NCBI GenBank assembly: GCA_009809945.1
Contig: WTPW01000027.1
Coordinates: forward strand, 813,484-877,483
DNA length: 64,000 nt
Source of the DNA: Gigaspora margarita
Taxonomy: Eukaryota > Glomeromycota > Glomeromycetes > Diversisporales > Gigasporaceae
Direction of reading: 5' to 3'
The position numbers and the translations under genes are program-made. The notes under the pieces were generated by a model, which was not told the origin of the DNA, ran no database searches, and was given only the letters and a program-made list of their open reading frames with translations. Each line of letters begins with the position of its first letter. Position 1 is the first letter of the stretch. Below are positions 1 through 11,394 of the stretch, piece by piece.

Positions 1-1187
1 TTGAACAATTTTACTTAAATCAATATCTTTTGACAAAACGAACTCTACATAACGAATTACTTCGGCTTCCTCAGCCCAAGTCCTTAGCTAATAGTCAAAT
101 TGGGATTTTCTTGCCTAGGATAATTATAAGAATTATCGGCAAACTATTTCCACACTAGTGGTTGGTCTAATAGATGGTTGTTCCTCTGTTTTAACTCCTT
201 GCTCTTGGTCCAACATGTTAAACAAGGTAGAATAGCTGTTAAAATTAGAAAAGACCTGCTTTTAACTACCATTATTAGTTCCAGTTCCGGTAGTTTAAAT
301 TCTGCTGTAATAAACGCCATGTTGTAGAATAAAATACTTAGCTAAAAAGCAAACCCCCAGCCAACGCGAAACAATATCGTATTTAGACCACATCTTCAAT
401 TAGATCTTCAACGTTATTCTTCATGCTCTTGTACCTATGTCTTCAGTCTTGTTCAGTTTAGATTAACGTGGTTAGTGAATCAGTTGTTCGCTATACAATT
501 AACCAACTTGAAAACAGACCTGACAATATATTGCATTACGAAATCCACATTATAACCAGCTGGTCAACTTGCAGTTCTTCGATACTGCACAAGATAAAAT
601 CGAGTGAGCTTATACGCTATTGCTGAAATGGTTTAAACTACAGACTTGGTATTTGTCAAAAATGTGAGTTGTGCAAGTTAGTAGGAACTTAACCGGGTCC
701 TTGGGGGGATAGTTGTCGTGAACTTGATTAGATCTATAAATATTACAGGGGTTAGGACGTTAAACTTTGCACGAAGATTTTTAGTGATCTAGAAAAATTA
801 AGAGTCGGGGTTTTCATGATTATATAAAGAAATGCTTCGGGTATATTTTTGACAAAAAAAAAGATGGGTTGTTTCACAAATATGGGGTTGTCATAGACAA
901 AACCTTTTACGAGTTGGAATTTTGAATATAAAAATTGGATGATCGATATTTGATTTACTATATGAATTACATTTGGAACCCCTGTAAATGGACATGTCCC
1001 TTGACTGTTAATAAATTGATACATATTATTTTTAATCCTCACTGATTAAAAATTAACAGGTCAAATTTTTATAAAATTTATCATATTTTATATCGCATTT
1101 TTATTATATTATTATTCTTATTGCATCTACTTAGGGACTGGACCAGGACTGGACTATACGAGCCATTTAAACTGGCAAATCTCACGC
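1..1187. other. AT-rich non-coding stretch
   Basis: No coding region can be supported here. The longest open frame (minus strand, 752-1042) has no recognisable domain or coding character. I see no terminal repeats or tRNA-like structure. It ends at the target-site duplication of the next element. Confidence 0.5.
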
Positions 1188-1773
1188 ATGTCTGGTTAGG
1201 GTGTGTAATGGCCTATTAAAATCAAACATAGGCAGGGTCATTAATGATTATCACTAATTGTTGATTTTTTATGGGCGTCGATATATACATAGTATATATT
1301 AATAAAACGAATTTACATTTATTGACATAATTAATTAACCAAATGGCATATAATTTTTTTTTAAATTGAAGCTCACGGCTAGCTCTACACTAAAATAGAG
1401 CTATTTTTTCAATATTTTTATAAAAATTTTTAAAACATTAATGATTAATTTTTGAATTTCAAGTTTTGTTATTTATATATATATTTATTTTAAAAATATT
1501 GAAAAAATTACTCTATTTCATTGTAGAGTTAGTCGAGTGCTTCAATTTAAAAAAAATTGCATGTTATTTGGTTAATTAGTTATGTAAATTATTTTGGTAA
1601 AATTTATATAGATTTTGATAATAAATGTGTCCTGATTTATAATTTCGATATTTTACAACATATTGTTAACCAATAAATGAATTTGCCATTAGAAAATCCG
1701 AAATTAGTGATAATCATTAGTGACCCTGCCTATGTTTGGTTTTAATAGGCCATTACACACCCTAATGTCTGGT
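1188..1773. mobile_element. Mutator-like foldback MITE with 9-bp TSD
   Basis: The 568-bp element runs 1197-1764 and is flanked by a perfect 9-bp direct repeat ATGTCTGGT (1188-1196 and 1765-1773). The outer 63 bp at each end are inverted repeats with two mismatches, starting TAGGGTGTGTAATGGCC. The inner arms are also complementary (about 1321-1420 against 1481-1600), so the whole element can fold into one long imperfect hairpin. A 9-bp duplication with long inverted repeats is typical of Mutator-like elements, and no transposase is encoded. The duplication and repeats are seen directly; the superfamily is inferred. Confidence 0.85.
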
Positions 1774-3056
1774 GTTATGTATAAGAAAACTATATAAGTT
1801 GTATAATCTTTTAAAGATCATAGATGACTTGTCATATTATGATTTTCGGTATAAGATAACGTTTAGGTTGAACATCTGTGCTCGTGTAAATTTGTTTGCG
1901 GATATTTTAATTATAAAAAGTTAGATTATATAAAAGATTGACAATTAAAAATTAAAAAATTTTTACTTTATGATGAATAGCTAAGCCGCTAAGTCAATAA
2001 ATTTTAACTGTATTACGCTTGTCGAAATCGGGTAATTCGTAGGTCACGAGATTGCTGCGCCCAAAAGTCGGATCTGCCGTTTCTGACACATCAGCTGCTT
2101 ATGGCATAAAGGGTGTATCGGGAAGAAGTGGCTTAAGAGACTGATGTGAGAGAAATAGCATCAATCGAAATAATAATACATAAATGATAAATCGAACGTT
2201 TATGGTATAAAGACCATATATAAAGCTCTTCATACATGCATTTAATAGATCGTTATTTAAATTTGGGCGAATCTATTTGTAACCGTGGTTACAGTTCCGA
2301 GCCAATCAAATTGCTAGATTAGGTATGACAAAAAATTCAAAAAATTACAAATCGCAATAACTTCTAATTGTGCTTATGAAACCAATATTTTTTTTCTAGC
2401 TAAAAATGCATCTTGAGGTGTTTTATTATATAATAAACCTTCTTCTAACTCTAAATCTAACCCTAACCCAAATCTGGTTACTGTCACCGCCGGTGACAAG
2501 CACATTTTTTCTTTAAATTTAAGATATCGATTTTTTTTTTAAATCTAATCGAATCATATGTGTGGCAATGACTATTACCAAAATAATAGATTATTGTAAT
2601 TAAAAAAAAGGTATCTTTTATTTAATTAATGCTGTTATATTTTGCGAATAATTTACTTTGGTTCGTTTTAATGTAAGCTTATTAGCCAATCAGATCTTGT
2701 AAAATCACAAAATGATCGGAATGAAAGCCCGCTATGCTTAGTCGGCTGAATCGGAATTGATCAATTTTGCCCAAGATAATTAAAAATTTTATTAATGAAT
2801 ATATCCATTCATTAAGTAAAAGCGTCCTGTTGATAATTTTGTTTAGAACCCAGCTAACAACTAGGGCTAAACACCGACCTAGATCCAGCGCATCCGACCG
2901 GAAATTTGGTTAATCTCCTATAAAAAAATCCCTTAAAATGGCGTTTTTGACAAGCTTCAAGCTTTGACATAAATTCTTTATTCGGATTGTCGTTTTGGCA
3001 TTGTAAACAATATGTTTAATTTGGTATTCATTGATTTTACAAAGTAAAAGTGCTAA
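1774..3056. other. Gene-free stretch with telomere-like relic
   Basis: No gene is supported. It contains a short run of degenerate CTAACCC-type telomere-like repeats (about 2446-2470), a 15-bp palindrome GTCACCGCCGGTGAC (2483-2497) and a MITE relic (2735-2907). The rest is unannotatable AT-rich sequence. Confidence 0.5.
2735..2907 (-). mobile_element. Degenerate copy of the 37-kb MITE family
   Basis: Read on the minus strand, this segment matches the inside of the MITE at 37057-37304. It shares the GGTCGGATGCG block, the TCTAGGTCG block, the GGGCAAAATTGATCAATTCCG block and the AT-rich middle. The terminal inverted repeats are eroded, so the ends are approximate. Confidence 0.6.
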
Positions 3057-3170
3057 TTGTAATCAATTTTCGGAATAAAGACTATTTAAAGATTTTCACT
3101 AAAACTTTTGTAAAATATAACGATTAATAAATACAGTATAATCGCTTTAAGTACTGATATTTCGCAATTA

Positions 3171-3282
3171 TTACCGTATTGTCGCGAAATAACGCGCAGG
3201 GGTGGGATTTCAAAATTTGCCCCAAATTAAGCCCATCATTCTAAATAAAGCCCAAGAGCGTTATTTCGCGACAATGCGGTAA
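3171..3282. mobile_element. 112-bp palindromic MITE with TA flanks
   Basis: Inverted repeats of about 25 bp (TTACCGTATTGTCGCGAAAT inward) bound this short element, which sits between TA dinucleotides. The same element lies at the equivalent place in duplicate 2 (10314-10433), and a diverged relative is at 31758-31875. TA flanks suggest a Tc1/mariner-type origin. Confidence 0.75.
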
Positions 3283-4040
3283 TACGTTCGCTTTTGTAAT
3301 TACTTAATTTCGTAAAATTTTGTTGCCGTTTAAATGCTGTATTTTTACAATCAAAAATAATCTTGATTTTGAATTTATTCTTTAAATCTTCCTGTAAGCA
3401 AATTTTCCTGCAATTGGTCACCGAATAAACTGTGACGATTAATTGAGCTATATTTTGAATTGTAACTCTGATATTGTTACTATTTCAACTTCATGATAAC
3501 TGGGAACGGTTTAAGGAATGATATTCTATATGCCTCTACAACGCTGCATAATTTTAGTTTCATATCGGCGGATTATCAAAGAACCCTAAAAATTAAAATG
3601 CAATAACTGATTAGTTGGGGTGGGTACAGAAAGTCCGGGGTTAAAACTTGGACACTGTAAGACTAATTGGTCTTACGTTCGATTCATGTTTAAAAAAAAA
3701 TTTAGCCACATGAGCAACATATCTCTATTTAAAAAAAAAATAATCAGTTGGGATCAGTTAGACGTGAATTATCATTTTAGGGCACTTTGTCTTACTGTAT
3801 AATCAGTTGACTATTTACGCTTGACTATTATTTATTAGATCTGGGGATCAGCAAAAAGGTCCAATTTGCAAATCCGCAGATAATGTAATACATTATTTTT
3901 TTTAACTTTAACCGATTGAAAATTAAAGGTTTATTCTATTTATTGATAAGCAATGTATATTAAGATAGAAAGTAAAAAAAAAAGTATTATATGTATTTTA
4001 TGGATAAATATTGTTTCTTCCCGACTTAGTATGAATAATA

Positions 4041-4143
4041 AATATCTCTCAAATGGCACTTGAAAAGTGCAGAACGTGACTGCCGCTTACATAGTAGATA
4101 ACGTTCTGCACTATACTTATCAAGCACCACTAAGGAGATATTT
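4041..4143. repeat. Imperfect 100-bp palindrome
   Basis: The two halves are complementary around a core of GTGCAGAACGT and ACGTTCTGCAC. The outer parts TATCTCTC and GGAGATAT also pair. It is present in both duplicates (second copy 11090-11193), so it predates the duplication. It is probably an old MITE, but no target duplication is clear. Confidence 0.6.
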
Positions 4144-4274
4144 CACTATTTCTCAAACCCGAGGAATAAATTTGTAATCCTACGTTTTATATGGCAGCAA
4201 GATGTTGTTAACCAAATCTTTTATCACGTCATAGAAAGTTTATGATAAATTGCCAGGCTAAAAATATATATCTT

Positions 4275-4539
4275 TATATGGGCTAGGTGCTGGAAAAAGG
4301 AACGAAATTGACAAAACAAAAGATCTTCAGAAAATCAATTTTTGTATTGCAAATCTTATAATAAATTATAAAAAAATGCAAACTTTAAAGAGCTATAATG
4401 CGAAATTTTATTAATACAACTACTTTTGTATCTTAAGTGAAAAATAATCCTAATCTTATTTTAAATTGATTTATACCAAAAATTTGTTTTTGAAAAAAAT
4501 TATCATTTTCGTTCCTTTTTCCAGCACCTAGGCCATATA
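4275..4539. mobile_element. 257-bp MITE absent from duplicate 2
   Basis: Inverted repeats of TAGGTGCTGGAAAAAGGAAC (just inside TGG[G/C]C) bound the element at 4279-4535, flanked by TATA on both sides. The matching place in duplicate 2 (around 11318) reads straight through a single TATAT site. That is direct evidence that this is an insertion that happened after the duplication. Confidence 0.85.
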
Positions 4540-7188
4540 TTCGGATTTCGATTTCTTGAAGTAATCAATTCTTGGGATTGTCCTTCTCGGAATTAATCAA
4601 GTAATAAAGACTTTTACAACAACAGTAGATTTTTGATCCAAAATTCCAATCTCAAAACAATTTTGTTCTAAATTTTCATTCGTATAATGCATGCATTTAC
4701 AAGTTACTTTCAGTCGCTTCATTTACTAATATTTTATTACTCAGTTTTAAGGCTGTTATCTTCAAATTTACGAATATTTTCTTTAACGTGTTTTATCATT
4801 ATTTTTATAATATGGCAGTCTTTCAGGTATTTGCCAACTAAAGTCATCTGATAATAATCACCTTTGGGCGCCTTATAGTCGAATTGTATTCGTAAGTGGT
4901 GTTGTTCACGTAATATTGTTAGAAATGCCCCTAATATTTCAAAAAATGATGTTTATATATATTAGTATTGAGTATCGTGTATGTTAAATGTAAGCTTATT
5001 TCACGTTGTTCCCTTTCTTGCGCTCGAATATGATTAATAAATGTATCATATCCTAATAAAAGCCTGTTTAAGCAATGCTAACTCTCCTTTGAATTTCATA
5101 ATAATTCTATTGATCTTATGCTTTCATAAATGCCAGTTCACCGATAATTTATGTTTTCGATTCGGCATCAAGAGTCGAAACTTATTGTTCTCAAGTACTT
5201 CACTCAATGAACCGAAAGCAAAATTTGTTATAACCTGAAATTGATGAATAAATATCAGATATAGTTACTATCATTTGCTAAATCGAAAGTGGCATTTCAG
5301 ACAATGAATTTTCGGTATATAATTACAAGAAACAATTAAAAACTATGTTAGCAATATTAGTAATTTTACTATGATTAAGTTTTTATCAGCAAAATTAAAA
5401 ACAATCAATTGAATGATTTTAAGTAATTTTGTTAATTATAAAGCAAAGCGTAAAATTTTAAAGGATTCACATAAGCACTATAATATATCAATCGAAAACG
5501 CTGCGTCAAAATTATTTCAAAGTAACTATGTTTGACTTTTTGCAAACCTCTAATTTTGAACTTTCATGGTTAACATAAAATTTTTTCATTTTAATTAAAA
5601 CGTTCTACTAGTCGAATGCTCAAAACATACATGTCATTACAGAATTTTGAAAAATATCTTTATTCTTAGGCATTTTATAAACAATTTGTGAAAGTTTCAA
5701 GGCAATTCATGTCTTGCTAATAAGTTAATCATTTAGAATGAATCACTTAATAATAATAATAAAACATTAGTTACAATAAATATTATCGGATATTCGTTAA
5801 AAATAACATCAAATTGATTAATTGGTCCGTATGACACCCTAATGTGTAACGTTATGACAATCACGTTTTTTGAAAAATTCCTTGGCGTCAATTATTTCTT
5901 GGCATCTATTTCTTGACGTCAAATTATTTCAATTGATTTTTATGAAACCTATAGTTGCATATTTGTCGGTGCTACTGGAATAGCTAATTCAACTAGTCTT
6001 TCAAAGTCCTTTGACTAAAACCAATTCAAAAAAGTATGGGCTAAGTTTTCACCATACCTAGAGATGGGTTTCATGCGTGCGCATGATTCCTCAATCATGC
6101 GCATGAATGCGCATTAATGCGCATGTTTCCGAATCATGGGCATTTTATCTCATCAAAATTTATATAGAAATATTAAATATAAAATAAGTATAATTAACAT
6201 TCTAATCTATCTATATACTTCAATTCTGGAACTGTTCGCTTTAACATTTTTGATTGGTCGTATCCGAAAAATGTGACCTAAATGTAGGAAAACTAACAGA
6301 AATACGTAAGATGATTATGACTATTATCATGGTTGAGTAATTATTATAAAATTCGAGTAATTATTATATCATTTTTTAATGCCCTTATTAACGCCCAAAA
6401 TTGTGAATGATTAATAAAAAAATAGTCAATATATTAGCGAATATCAAAAAAGTTACATTCAGCCAAATATTTAGATGATTAATTTCTAGAATTTTTGGTC
6501 GGAATTTTTCCGCCAAGATTATCTGTTAATCAACTAATTTTCTCAGTGACTTGTAGTTTTATGTCGACCAACCAATAAAAATTACGGTTATGTTCAAAAG
6601 GTGATCAATGTGCTAAAACTAATATAGCAATATAAGGCTTTCTCTTTGCAACACTTATTTTAAAAATTGGCATTCACCAATAAAACTAAGCTGCATACTA
6701 TCTGTTATTGGAGTAATGAGCTTTGTGACAAACCTTTTATAGTTAGCTTATACTAATTCAAACTATCCACTATATATTGCAATTACTGGTTTAGCGAACA
6801 AATTTTGTAATGGAATTTTTTTATAAAAACTCATAAAAAAATCACAATAATTCTAATAAAAACTGGCTCAACCATACTGAAATAGAGTGTGAATTCTGTG
6901 GCAGAATTTTATGATATCATACTTTTGATGAAACTAACTTAATTTTAACCATATACTGTAGTTAATTGAATAGTATGTTCAGTAACAGAATTTTTTTATG
7001 ATGATTCAATGCAAACTAACTTGGCATATTTATGAATATTATATAATGCGAATTTACAGATTTTAACTAAGATTCTAAAGTTTTATACAAAGCTCCCATG
7101 GCAGAACCATGGATCAGGTGTCAAATTATATAAAATAAGCAATGATGAAGTTTACAATTAGCTAATTTGTAAAAATTTATATATATAG

Positions 7189-7720
7189 TATTGGAGGTAG
7201 AAATGGATATCGGTTGGAACCACATGATGTCGATTTTGCCAGAGTTCCCATGAAGGTACTGTGATTACCTACTGATCACCTATTAGAAAACCAGTTCTGC
7301 GCACAGCCCATCAATTGAATGAAATCAACTAAATCAGAAAAGACATTAAATGCAAGATTGAGAGAATATTCGATATGGTGTGATTCTGCTATTCAATAAA
7401 GAAAAATTGTGGGATAGAAGATAACAATTAGGAATCCCATTAGAAGTAAAATAGTATAAAATGAACAAGAAATGTACTATTGAGTGGCATGAAGTGTGTT
7501 GTTACTTGTCTTGTAAATAAAGATTAGAAATCGATCTTGGTTTTTGTGTTCCTCATTTATAAAAATAAACTGTCCCATGTGCTCACCTTATACCCGATAT
7601 GCCTTAGTCTTGCCAAATCGTACTGCCTCTCACATTGGGTATATTGTGAGGTGTTTCTTTGGTCTTGGTGGTTGGTAGTTGTCCATCCCATGACACCGGT
7701 CCAGATTTCCACCTCTAACA
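7189..7720 (+). repeat. 5' long terminal repeat
   Basis: This 532-bp LTR aligns end to end with 9484-10015, differing by scattered, mostly transition-type changes. An AATAAA-type signal near 7516 could serve for RNA 3'-end formation. Short open frames inside it are not genes. Confidence 0.85.
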
Positions 7721-8059
7721 ATTTGGTAGTAACTGTGAGATTTGAAATATCTACCTGAATTTATGCTAGAAGACTAGAATTTTGACTGCAAGTGGATTTT
7801 GTGACCTATTTCTTATTTTGTTTTTTTTTGTTGTGTTTTCATATTATTTTTTTGGTAGGCACTAAAGGAATAGTGCACTCATTTTTGTTTGTTAGTAATC
7901 TGGACTAATAAATTGTGTTCACCCATTTTTGTTTTGTGTAAATTTTTTCTTTCGCTGTATATCCACTTCTAAGAATGTTGTTTCCTAGCTTTGAAAGAAG
8001 TAGAAAATAAATAAATAATAATAATAAAAAAAAATGTATGACATATACCCACTGCTAAT

Positions 8060-9317
8060 ATTTAACTATGACGAGTTGCCATCCGAATGAAAGAGACCTG
8101 AAAACCAGCAAGCCGTGTAGAACTCTCAAAACTCCTAATCGACCAAATTGTAAAAAGAAATAAAGTGTACCTACTGTAAGAAAAAAGGCCATGATGTTAA
8201 GAAGTCCCACATGTAACCTACTTGGATGAAAAATGCACCACCCTTTTTGTAGCACTCACTGAAGTACAAGCTATAGAAGCACAAGAAATTATTAATAGAG
8301 CCTTTAGAAATCGCAAGCTTGATGATGAGCAAATTCCTGAAGCTCTAGAATTTATAGTAGAAATTTTAGAAGAAATAATACAAGAGGAAGAAGAAAATAT
8401 CGTATACTTGCCTCCATATGTTCGAATAGCCCTGTTCGTAGAAAGCCATGTAGTTGCTGTGCCAAAAGTTTCCCAAAAGTCCAGAATATAAAAGGTCCTG
8501 TGATGAAGATTCTTGATTCGTATTATGTTCTGGAAGAGCCTTCCAAAAGTACTGATTCTGGTTCTACTAAAGAAGAAGAAGTAGACTTAGGTCCCCTTCT
8601 CTGAAATCTTGCCACCGAAGTTGAAGCCGTCATATGTAAGTGGGCCCTGGAAGAAGACATCCGAGAATCACCAGAAGAAATTTGTGTTGAAAAGAACGAA
8701 GAAAAGGAGTTTGGAGTTAAAGCGAATAAATATAAAAGTGTCAATGTTAATAAAGAAGCTCTCCTGAATTATTGAGAGTCAATTGAGATGGATGAGGATA
8801 GAGGAACGGAATTGGACCAAAAGGAGAAAATCGTTGATGACAAAGCTCTAGAAAAAAGTGATAGAGAAATGTTAGTCAGTAATGATGAAAGTAATAAAGA
8901 AAACAATGAGAGAATAATTCTTGAAGAAGAAGCCTTATGCCGTTCTTGTGCAAAATGGAATAAAAAAGTCAACGAATTTTGGATGACTGTCAGCAAGGAG
9001 AAGAAATCAACCTGGATGAAACCTGTTGAAGAAACGCCATATGCTGGTGATTGTCATGGAAAGGAAATTGGAGTAGAAAGGATGAGGATAAGGGAGCCAT
9101 TCAAATGGAAATCCCAACTGTGTATAACGTACGAGCTCAGATTCAAAAAGGTCTCTATAATAAAAAGGAAGGGATAAAAAAGTTAGAGAAAAATCAAAAT
9201 CGACATAAGAATCCGAAGGAAAGAACTGTCCCATACTTACCAGCACGTGACTTTCATAATCGAGTCTTCTATCCTGGGGAACTAATAAAAAGAAAAAAAA
9301 AAGAAGAGAAAAATTAA
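8060..9317 (+). pseudogene. Broken Gag-like coding region
   Basis: At 8166-8207 the reading frame gives a zinc-knuckle-like C-x2-C-x4-H-x4-S, in which the last Cys of the retroviral CCHC pattern is replaced by Ser. In-frame stops lie just before and just after it. Downstream, fragments in alternating frames (8222-8491, about 8490-8773, 8788-9177, 9051-9317) encode Glu/Lys-rich sequence and one short Cys pair (CRSC). Position between the two LTRs and the knuckle make a decayed Gag the best reading. No Pol is present. It is not functional as it stands. Confidence 0.6.
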
Positions 9318-9483
9318 TTAGATAAAAAAAAAAGTGCAAACATGGGGCTATGTTAAATGATTTTTTTTTAGATTGTTTTTAGTTTTTATTGTTTTTAGTT
9401 TTATTTTTTAGTTTTTTTTAAAAAAGAGAAAAGAATCGTAGGGTTATTTTTCATGGGACATGAAAAATTAAGGTGGGAAGAAT

Positions 9484-10015
9484 TGTTGGAGGTAGAAATG
9501 AATATTGGTTGGAACCACATGACGTCGATTTTGCCGGAGTTCCCATGAAGGTACTGTGATCACCTAATGATCACCTGTTAGAAAACTGGTTCTGCGCACA
9601 GCCCATCAATTGAATGAAATCGACTAAATTGGGAAAGGCATTAAATGCAAGATCGAGAGAATATTCAATATGGCATGATTCTGCCATTCGATAAAGAAAA
9701 ATTGTGGGATAGAAGATAACAATTAGGAATCCCATTAGAAGTAAAATAGTATAAAATGAGTGAGAAATGTACTATTGAGCAGCATGAAGTGTGTCGTTAC
9801 TTGTCCTGTAAATAAAGATTAGAAATTGATCTTGGTTTCTGTGTCCCTCGTTTATAAAAATAAACTGTCCCGTGTGCTCACCTTATACCTGATATGCCTT
9901 AGCCTTGCCAAATCGTACCGCCTCTCACATTGGGTATATCATGAGGTGTTTCTTTGGTCTTGGTGGTTGGTGGTTGTCTGTCCCGTGATGCCAGCCTGAA
10001 TTTCTGCCTCTAAAA
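9484..10015 (+). repeat. 3' long terminal repeat
   Basis: Partner of the LTR at 7189-7720 and the same length. It is preceded by the purine tract AAGGTGGGAAGAA and followed by the ATAG target repeat. Confidence 0.85.
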
Positions 10016-10313
10016 ATAGGCAAAATCTAATTTTAGTTTCGATATGTAGTATCTTTATTTAGATATATTATCAATAATAAAGATAAAAATTGAAAAAAAA
10101 TTTTTATCATGTGGTATCATGCCCATTTTATATATCATGCGCATTAATGCACATTCATGCGCATTTTATTATAAAATGCGCATTTTTCCCATCTCTATTC
10201 ATAATCAATTTGCGGAATAAAGACTATTTAAAGATCTTCACTAAAAACTTTTGTAAAATATAACAATTAATAATTACAATATAATCGCTTTAAGTACTGA
10301 TATTACTCAATTA

Positions 10314-10433
10314 TTACCGTATTATCGCGAAATAATGCGCGGGTGTAATTTCAAAATTTGGCCCAAATTAAGATTAATACAGGCCATTATTCTAAATAAA
10401 GCCCATGAACGTTATTTCGCGACCATACGGTAA
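10314..10433. mobile_element. Palindromic TA-flanked MITE, second copy
   Basis: This is the duplicate-2 counterpart of 3171-3282, with inverted ends TTACCGTATTATCGCGAAAT and TTATTTCGCGACCATACGGT between TA dinucleotides. It carries a small extra stretch in the middle compared with copy 1. Confidence 0.75.
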
Positions 10434-11394
10434 TACGTTCACTTTTGTAATTAATTTCATAAATTTTGTTATCGATTGAACGCCGTATTTTTACAATCAG
10501 AAATAATCTTGATTTTGAATTTATTCATTAAATCTTCCTGCAAGCAAATTTTCTGCAAATTGCCACGAATGATCTGTGACGATCAATCGAGATATATTTT
10601 GAATTGCAGCTCTGATATTGTTGCTATTTCAACTTCATGATAACAGTGGGACGGTTTAAGGAATTATATTCTATATGCCTCTACAACGCATACTGTATAA
10701 TGTTTCATATAATTCATATCGGCGGATTTTCAAAGAACCCTAAAAATTAAAGGTAATAACTGATTGGTGGGGTAGACAATTGATCGATTCATGTTTAAAA
10801 AAAATTTAGCTACATGAGCGCATATCTCTATTTAAACAAAAATAATCAGTTGGAATCAGTTAGATGTGAATTATCATTTTTAGGGCACTTTGTAATACAG
10901 AATAATCAGTTGACTATTTACGTAATTATAATTTAAGGGATCATTGCTACTGGGTTGGCAATTATTTATTAGATCTGAGGATCAGCAAAAAGGTCCAATT
11001 TGCAAAATCCGAAGATATGTGTGAAAAAAACTATATTATGTGTATTTTATGGATAAAAACTATTTCTTCCCGGCTTAGTTTGAATAATAAATATTTCTCA
11101 AATGGATACTTGAAAAGTGCAGAACGTGACTGTCGCTTACGTAGTGAATCACGTTCTGCACAATACTTATCATGCACCACTAAGGAGATATTTCATTATT
11201 TTTCAAACCCGAGAAATAAATTAGTTATTCTACATTTTATACGACAACAAGATATTGTTAACCAAATCTTTTATCGCGTCATAGAAAGTTTATGGTATAT
11301 TTCCAGACTAAAATATATATGTATATTCGGATTTCGATTTCTTGAAGTAATCAATTCATGGGATTGTCCTTCTCGTAGTTAATTAAGTAGTAAA

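Larger units (their letters stand above)
3057..6058 (+). repeat. Segmental duplication, copy 1
   Basis: This block of about 3.0 kb is repeated in the same orientation at 10198-14050. Homology begins at the ATCAATTT(T/G)CGGAATAAAG motif and ends at GGGCTAAGTTTTCAC(C/T)ATACC. The copies look highly similar outside insertions. Copy 1 alone carries the MITE at 4279-4535. Copy 2 alone carries the hAT-like element at 11403-12466 and an extra segment of about 280 bp at 13259-13535 with no terminal repeats. No gene is recognised in either copy. Confidence 0.85.
7189..10015 (+). mobile_element. Non-autonomous LTR retrotransposon
   Basis: Two direct repeats of 532 bp (7189-7720 and 9484-10015) share the same boundaries. 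Each starts T(G/A)TTGGAGGTAGAAAT and ends in a near-complementary (A)TTTC..CCTCTAA(C/A)A, the usual TG..CA form with one changed base at one end of each repeat. Directly inside the left LTR is TGGTAGTAACTG (7724-7735), which fits an initiator-Met tRNA primer site. Just before the right LTR is a purine tract (about 9470-9482). ATAG flanks both sides as a short target duplication. The 1.76-kb interior has only a broken Gag-like region and no protease, reverse transcriptase or integrase motifs. The element interrupts the hAT-like element around it. Confidence 0.88.
6059..10197. mobile_element. hAT-like element at duplication junction (composite)
   Basis: The ends are inverted repeats of TAGAGATGGG. 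They are followed on both sides by several copies of the palindromic octamer ATGCGCAT, the kind of subterminal repeat common in hAT elements. It lies exactly between duplicate 1 and duplicate 2 and shows no 8-bp target duplication. Without the nested LTR element it would be about 1.3 kb, and no transposase is recognisable. The same terminal motif TAGAGATGGG begins the element at 43664-45077, which does have an 8-bp duplication. The superfamily is inferred from that relative. Confidence 0.7.

Noticed and set aside
752..1042. 96-codon minus-strand open frame
   Set aside because: No domain, no homologous copy and no coding bias that stands out; open frames of this size are expected by chance in a 64-kb window.
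2446..2470. Chromosome end (telomere)
   Set aside because: Only a few degenerate CTAACCC-like units with unrelated sequence on both sides; similar short runs occur at 33310 and 42730.
7537..7758. Open frame with hydrophobic composition
   Set aside because: It lies almost wholly inside an LTR and is explained by the retrotransposon.
9007..9339. 110-codon minus-strand open frame
   Set aside because: Antisense to the Glu/Lys-rich Gag-like region; its Phe/Ser-rich product is a mirror of that sequence.
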